This document shows, in pieces, positions 7,201-9,581 of a stretch of DNA of 9,581 nucleotides. Position numbers and translations under genes: made by a program. This DNA is from Nitrosomonadaceae bacterium (GTDB lineage Bacteria; Pseudomonadota; Gammaproteobacteria; Burkholderiales; Nitrosomonadaceae), in the NCBI GenBank assembly GCA_024644425.1, contig JAHELA010000030.1:2856-12436 (forward strand), written 5' to 3'. Each line of letters begins with the position of its first letter. Position 1 is the stretch's first letter. The notes beneath the pieces are model-generated. The model did no database searches and was not told the origin of the DNA. It was given only the letters and a program-made list of their open reading frames with translations.

Positions 7201-7821
7201 CTGTACTGGATGAGTAGCTACTACTGGCAAACATAAGGTAGATGCCAATACTAATGAATTCTGTACAACAACTTCTTCGTTGGCACGACCTACCCGTTGC
7301 ACCTCTATGTAAAAATGATTAGGAAAAAGGTTTGACCATTCCTGCGCAAGTGTCTTGGCTTGAGTGTAATTGTCCTGCATCAATGCCACACCAATTTCAC
7401 CAAGATGCCCGCTAGATAAAGCGATTAATCCATTTGTTCCAATTTCATTTTTAATTAGCCAAGATTTCTTAATTTCTGCCCGACCTCGATACAGATTATC
7501 ACGATAAGCACGTGATAGAAGGCGACATAGCAACAGATACCCCGAATAAGATTTGCATAATACTAAGAGCCGAGAGGGCTTGTCTCGGTTACTTTCATTA
7601 GTAATCCAGATATCGCAACCAATAATTGGCTTTACTCCTTTATTACGTGCACTTTCATAAAATTTCACCATACCAAATAGGTTAGAAAGATCCGTCAATG
7701 CGAGGGCTGGCATGTTATCTGTAACTGCATTTTCTATCGCATTATCGATACGTACGATTCCATCAGAAATGGAATATTCGCTGTGCATACGTAAATGAAT
7801 AAATGTTGGAATAGTAGACAT
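4279..7821 (-). CDS. dnaE: DNA polymerase III alpha subunit (replicative polymerase)
   Basis: This is the catalytic subunit of the chromosomal replicase (C-family polymerase). I place the start at ATG 7819-7821, giving 1180 residues beginning MSTIPTFIHLRMHSEYS as in other DnaE proteins; the open frame extends 29 codons further to a TTG at 7908, but that extension is unconserved. Domains: PHP at the N-terminus (HLRMHSEYSISDG near 9-21); the palm with PVGPGRGSGAGS (362-373) and catalytic aspartates D408 and D410 in PDFDIDF, plus D560 in VKFDFLG (counterparts of E. coli D401, D403 and D555); fingers with RPGPMDLIP and YGVMIYQEQVMQ; a helix-hairpin-helix region after YGFNKSHAAAYA (773-784); a beta-clamp-binding QVSLF (937-941); and an OB fold (about 1005-1046). 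All catalytic residues are present. Net about 22 extra residues lie after D560, compared with E. coli (see findings). No strong Shine-Dalgarno is visible. Stop is TAG 4279-4281. Confidence 0.97.
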   Translation of the reverse strand: MSTIPTFIHLRMHSEYSISDGIVRIDNAIENAVTDNMPALALTDLSNLFGMVKFYESARNKGVKPIIGCDIWITNESNRDKPSRLLVLCKSYSGYLLLCRLLSRAYRDNLYRGRAEIKKSWLIKNEIGTNGLIALSSGHLGEIGVALMQDNYTQAKTLAQEWSNLFPNHFYIEVQRVGRANEEVVVQNSLVLASTLCLPVVATHPVQFLAPEEFKAHEARVCIAEGYVLGDSRRPKKFTEQQYFKTQAEMVALFADIPVALENSVELAKRCNHKLELGVNRLPLFPTPNKESLDKYLHDQALVGLESRMLTLFSDSVRRDEQMPQYRARLEFEVTTIVQMGFAGYFLIVADFINWAKKNGVPVGPGRGSGAGSLVAYSLGITDLDPLRYGLLFERFLNPERVSMPDFDIDFCQDRRERVIDYVKQKYGAGSVSQIVTFGTMAAKAVIRDVGRVLDLPYNFVDQLAKLVPFELGMTLKKAREIEPNLNQRAQKEEEVHILLGLAERLEGLTRNVGMHAGGVLIASGKITDFCPIYCSDSTDSVVSQLDKDDVEKIGLVKFDFLGLRTLTILDWTIRYINQRNSKLENQDTCNILKGSSQGPTGNRVTNSKVFSLESLPLEDFATYALLRKGNVVGVFQFESRGMKDLLQKTKPDRFEDIIALVALYRPGPMDLIPEFTERKLGKRVEYLDSRLKPILSPTYGVMIYQEQVMQIAQVIGGYSLGSADLLRRAMGKKKVEEMEQQRDIFVAGAIKNGLTKRNAAELFGLMEKFAGYGFNKSHAAAYALIAFQTAYLKAHYTAEFMAATLSADMDDTDKVHLFFEDSVYNKLVILPPDINLSEYRFVPIDSKTIRYGLGAIKGTGHSAITVIVNARHIAGPYTDLFDFCKRVDNRIVNRRVLESLIRAGAFDSIDTHRAGLLASVGVALEYAEQTSRAVNQVSLFNEDDIAAEKPLLNSMPQWTEKEKLQNEKMALGFYLSGHPYNAYVDELKNFVTTRLDCLSPKREVQILAGIVYSVRIQMTRRGKMGVIVLDDGSARVELVVYSELFDVNRHWLKEDQLLIVEANVSSKGNSDENGGRLRISTEKLFDLTNARSHYAKAMRLHCNGLSNAVKLKDLLTPYRETVSQSSENNNCYCPVSVVYRNQNAACEIELGDAWRVSLHDNLLQSLSEHFKKENVRVIY

Positions 7822-7930
7822 GATGTTACAATTCTGTATAAAGAACTCAGCTTTACTCCTATGATTGAGTTTCTTAATTTTGTGACCAACACTAAAACTA
7901 AATACCAAAGACTAATTTTAATTCTACACC
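7822..7930. other. Divergent intergenic region between dnaE and trhP
   Basis: This 109-bp AT-rich gap must hold promoters for both divergent genes unless they lie inside coding sequence. I could not assign either with confidence. The best minus-strand match is TTGGTC, 17 bp, then AATCAT (3/6 and 4/6), and the plus strand offers only weaker pairs. No clear operator palindrome is seen. Confidence 0.4.
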
Positions 7931-9286
7931 ATGTTGAAGCCACCTGAACTTTTACTCCCTGCCGGGTCACTGGAAAAAATGCGTGCTGCATATGCCTATG
8001 GCGCTGATGCAATATACGCAGGCCAACCACGATATTCTATGCGTGCTCGCAACAATGAATTTGGACTAAAACAGTTATGTGCTGGAATTTCTGAAGCACA
8101 CACAATAGGGAAGAAATTCTTTGTTGCAAGTAATATCTTGCCGCATAACGCTAAAGTAAAAACTTATATTGATGACATAAAGCCAGTTATTGCACTAAAA
8201 CCTGATGCACTTATCATGGCTGATCCTGGACTAATTATGATGGTACGAGAAAAATGGCCAGATATGCCTATTCATCTTTCTGTCCAAGCTAATACAGTAA
8301 ATTTTGCTGGAGTAAAATTTTGGCACAAACTTGGGCTAACACGTGTAATTTTATCTCGCGAACTATCACTTGAAGAAATTGAACAAATTCGCCAACTTTG
8401 CCCCGAAATCGAACTTGAGGTATTTGTCCATGGAGCATTATGTATTGCTTATTCTGGACGTTGCTTACTGTCTGGGTACTTTAATCACCGTGACCCTAAT
8501 CAGGGAACATGTACTAATTCCTGTCGCTGGGACTATAAAGTTAAGTCTGCAGAAGAAAATGCAAGCGGGGATATACAGGAAGCACAAAAAATTAATCTTG
8601 ATTTTAATCAAGCACTAGCTCAATCAGAATTTGCAAATTGTGGCAATGTGAAACGTCACCCTGCCGCAGACCAAGTTTATCTAATTGAAGAAAAGAAACG
8701 CCCGGGTCAATTGATGCCTATCATGGAAGACGAGCATGGCACTTACATCATGAACTCTAAAGACCTACGGGCAGTTGAACATGTAGAAAGATTAGTCAAA
8801 CTTGGTATCAACTCATTAAAAATTGAAGGACGTACCAAATCAATTTATTACGTCGCTCGCACTGCCCAGGTTTATCGCAAAGCAATAGATGATGCTGTGG
8901 CAGGACGCAAACTAGATCCATCTCTATTGGGCGAATTAGAAGGTCTAGCTAATCGTGGTTATTCTGATGGTTTTTACCAACGACATCATGCAAGCGATAC
9001 ACAAAATTATCTACGAGGCTATTCGGAATCAAATCGTAGCCAATATGTGGGAGATGTCATTGATTTTGATGAATTAAGTGGAATGGCAGAAGTGTTAGTA
9101 AAAAACCACTTTAAGATTGGCGATCGACTCGAAATTATACATCCATCTGGTAATCACATTATTAAACTGTCCCATATGCAAGATCTTAATGGCAAGTCGG
9201 TTAATGTTGCTCCAGGTAATGGCTACAGGGTTAAAATTCCCCTGGCTGGAAATGTTGAGAAGGCTCTAGTAGCCAGATTTCTTTGA
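7931..9286 (+). CDS. trhP: tRNA 5-hydroxyuridine modification protein TrhP (U32 family, YegQ)
   Basis: TrhP (formerly YegQ) takes part in prephenate-dependent hydroxylation of U34 to 5-hydroxyuridine in tRNAs, the first step toward cmo5U/mcmo5U wobble bases. Its activity is known to depend on Fe-S cluster biogenesis. The 451-residue length matches E. coli (about 453), and similarity runs end to end: LLLPAGSLEKMRAAYAYGAD at the N-terminus, YAGQPRYSMRARNNEF (29-44), ILSRELSLEEIEQIR (140-154), and later EDEHGTYIMNSKDLRA and SLKIEGRTKS. The U32 signature is complete (E163-F165-HGALC-SGRC-LLS), with four conserved cysteines C171, C178, C194 and C198, likely metal or cluster ligands. Despite the family name 'peptidase U32', modification rather than proteolysis is the better call. 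Start ATG 7931 matches the usual N-terminus (MxKPELL). No strong Shine-Dalgarno. The gene diverges from dnaE and converges on the hydrolase gene. Confidence 0.95.
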   Translation: MLKPPELLLPAGSLEKMRAAYAYGADAIYAGQPRYSMRARNNEFGLKQLCAGISEAHTIGKKFFVASNILPHNAKVKTYIDDIKPVIALKPDALIMADPGLIMMVREKWPDMPIHLSVQANTVNFAGVKFWHKLGLTRVILSRELSLEEIEQIRQLCPEIELEVFVHGALCIAYSGRCLLSGYFNHRDPNQGTCTNSCRWDYKVKSAEENASGDIQEAQKINLDFNQALAQSEFANCGNVKRHPAADQVYLIEEKKRPGQLMPIMEDEHGTYIMNSKDLRAVEHVERLVKLGINSLKIEGRTKSIYYVARTAQVYRKAIDDAVAGRKLDPSLLGELEGLANRGYSDGFYQRHHASDTQNYLRGYSESNRSQYVGDVIDFDELSGMAEVLVKNHFKIGDRLEIIHPSGNHIIKLSHMQDLNGKSVNVAPGNGYRVKIPLAGNVEKALVARFL

Positions 9287-9297
9287 TTGTTAACCTA

Positions 9298-9327
9298 AAA
9301 ATAAAAAATTAAGCCTCAAATAGGTTT
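9298..9327 (-). terminator. Possible weak terminator between trhP and the hydrolase gene
   Basis: In the 50-bp gap between the two convergent stops, AAGCCT (9311-9316) and AGGTTT (9322-9327) can form a short 6-bp hairpin with a 5-nt loop, using a G-U pair on the plus transcript. On the minus strand the stem has one mismatch but is followed by a T-rich run (TTTTTT, A, TTTTT). It could serve the hydrolase gene, but it is weak and may be chance in AT-rich DNA. Confidence 0.25.
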
Positions 9328-9336
9328 ATTTGCAAA

Positions 9337-9581
9337 CTATGAGCACAAAGTCTGACTTTTAAGAAACTCGATTATCCTGCCTGGTAGCCATGTAAGCTTT
9401 CCGGGAAAAGGCGCGTTTAGAAAACCAACATGCCCTCCTTGTTCAGGAAATTCTAGTTTAACTGCGTAAGAAACATTATCTGGCGTAGGTAACACTGTTT
9501 CAGGCATGAAAGGATCGTTGCGAGCATTTATAATTAACGTTGGCACCTGAACATGCTTGAGCCAAGGCTTGCTACTAGACA
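9337..9581 (-). CDS. YheT-type alpha/beta hydrolase, C-terminal part (partial)
   Basis: Only about 81 codons of the 3' end are present; the gene continues past the right edge. The frame is open to the edge (...KPWLKHVQVPTLIINARNDPFMP), so the GTG at 9546 is internal. Two family landmarks are visible: the acid of the catalytic triad in NARNDPFM and the histidine in EQGGHVGF, followed by the WLPGRIIEFL helix, as in the YheT/ABHD1-3 group of alpha/beta hydrolases. The nucleophile serine lies outside the window. The natural substrate of this group is poorly defined; acyl-ester hydrolysis is assumed from the fold. Stop is TAG 9337-9339. It converges on trhP. Confidence 0.88.
   Translation of the reverse strand, partial: SSSKPWLKHVQVPTLIINARNDPFMPETVLPTPDNVSYAVKLEFPEQGGHVGFLNAPFPGKLTWLPGRIIEFLKSQTLCS

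Noticed and set aside
7822..7908. N-terminal extension of DnaE from TTG at 7908
   Set aside because: The 29 extra residues are unconserved, and the family N-terminus begins at the ATG at 7821.
7734..8030. 98-codon minus-strand open frame across the dnaE and trhP 5' ends
   Set aside because: It overlaps the starts of two well-identified genes in another frame, has no recognisable domain and would bridge the divergent promoter region.
8370..8618. 82-codon plus-strand open frame inside trhP
   Set aside because: Out-of-frame shadow of the conserved U32 cysteine region.
7931..9286. Secreted or cytoplasmic collagenase-like protease
   Set aside because: The U32 'peptidase' name is historical; full-length similarity to TrhP/YegQ points to tRNA modification.

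Overview
This window is a stretch of ordinary chromosomal housekeeping genes from an AT-rich member of the Proteobacteria. The gene order rplM-rpsI-argC-(membrane coiled-coil protein)-bactofilin-erpA, facing anmK, together with the protein sequences, points to the Betaproteobacteria. A relative of Nitrosomonas/Nitrosomonadales is my best guess; it rests on remembered family sequences and synteny, not on a database search. There are no mobile elements, tRNA or rRNA genes, CRISPR arrays or phage genes. Genes are tightly packed and the longest gap is about 140 bp.

Layout from left to right. Positions 1-443 (+) hold the 3' part of anmK (cell-wall sugar recycling), which runs off the left edge. 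It converges on a minus-strand block, read from right to left: rplM (4152-3718) and rpsI (3709-3317) form a two-gene ribosomal operon with a near-consensus promoter and a clear intrinsic terminator. Next come argC (3177-2149, arginine synthesis), a membrane-anchored coiled-coil protein of DUF6776 type (2120-1377), a bactofilin (1360-950) and erpA (893-525, Fe-S delivery). A perfect TATAAT lies upstream of argC, so argC, the coiled-coil gene and the bactofilin gene probably form a second transcription unit. erpA may be read from it and also from its own promoter.

To the right, dnaE (7821-4279, minus) encodes the replicative polymerase alpha subunit. It diverges from trhP/yegQ (7931-9286, plus), a tRNA wobble-uridine hydroxylation protein of the U32 family. 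At the right edge, the 3' end of a YheT-type alpha/beta hydrolase gene (minus) converges on trhP and runs off the window.

No wholly new system is evident. The points most worth a second look are: (1) a roughly 22-residue in-frame insertion in the DnaE palm region; (2) a bactofilin next to a single-pass coiled-coil membrane protein, a plausible but unproven cytoskeleton-to-envelope module; (3) the rplM promoter with a GC-rich discriminator, which also settles the rplM start; (4) an erpA promoter so close to the start codon that its mRNA would be almost leaderless, in a window where few genes show a good Shine-Dalgarno sequence.
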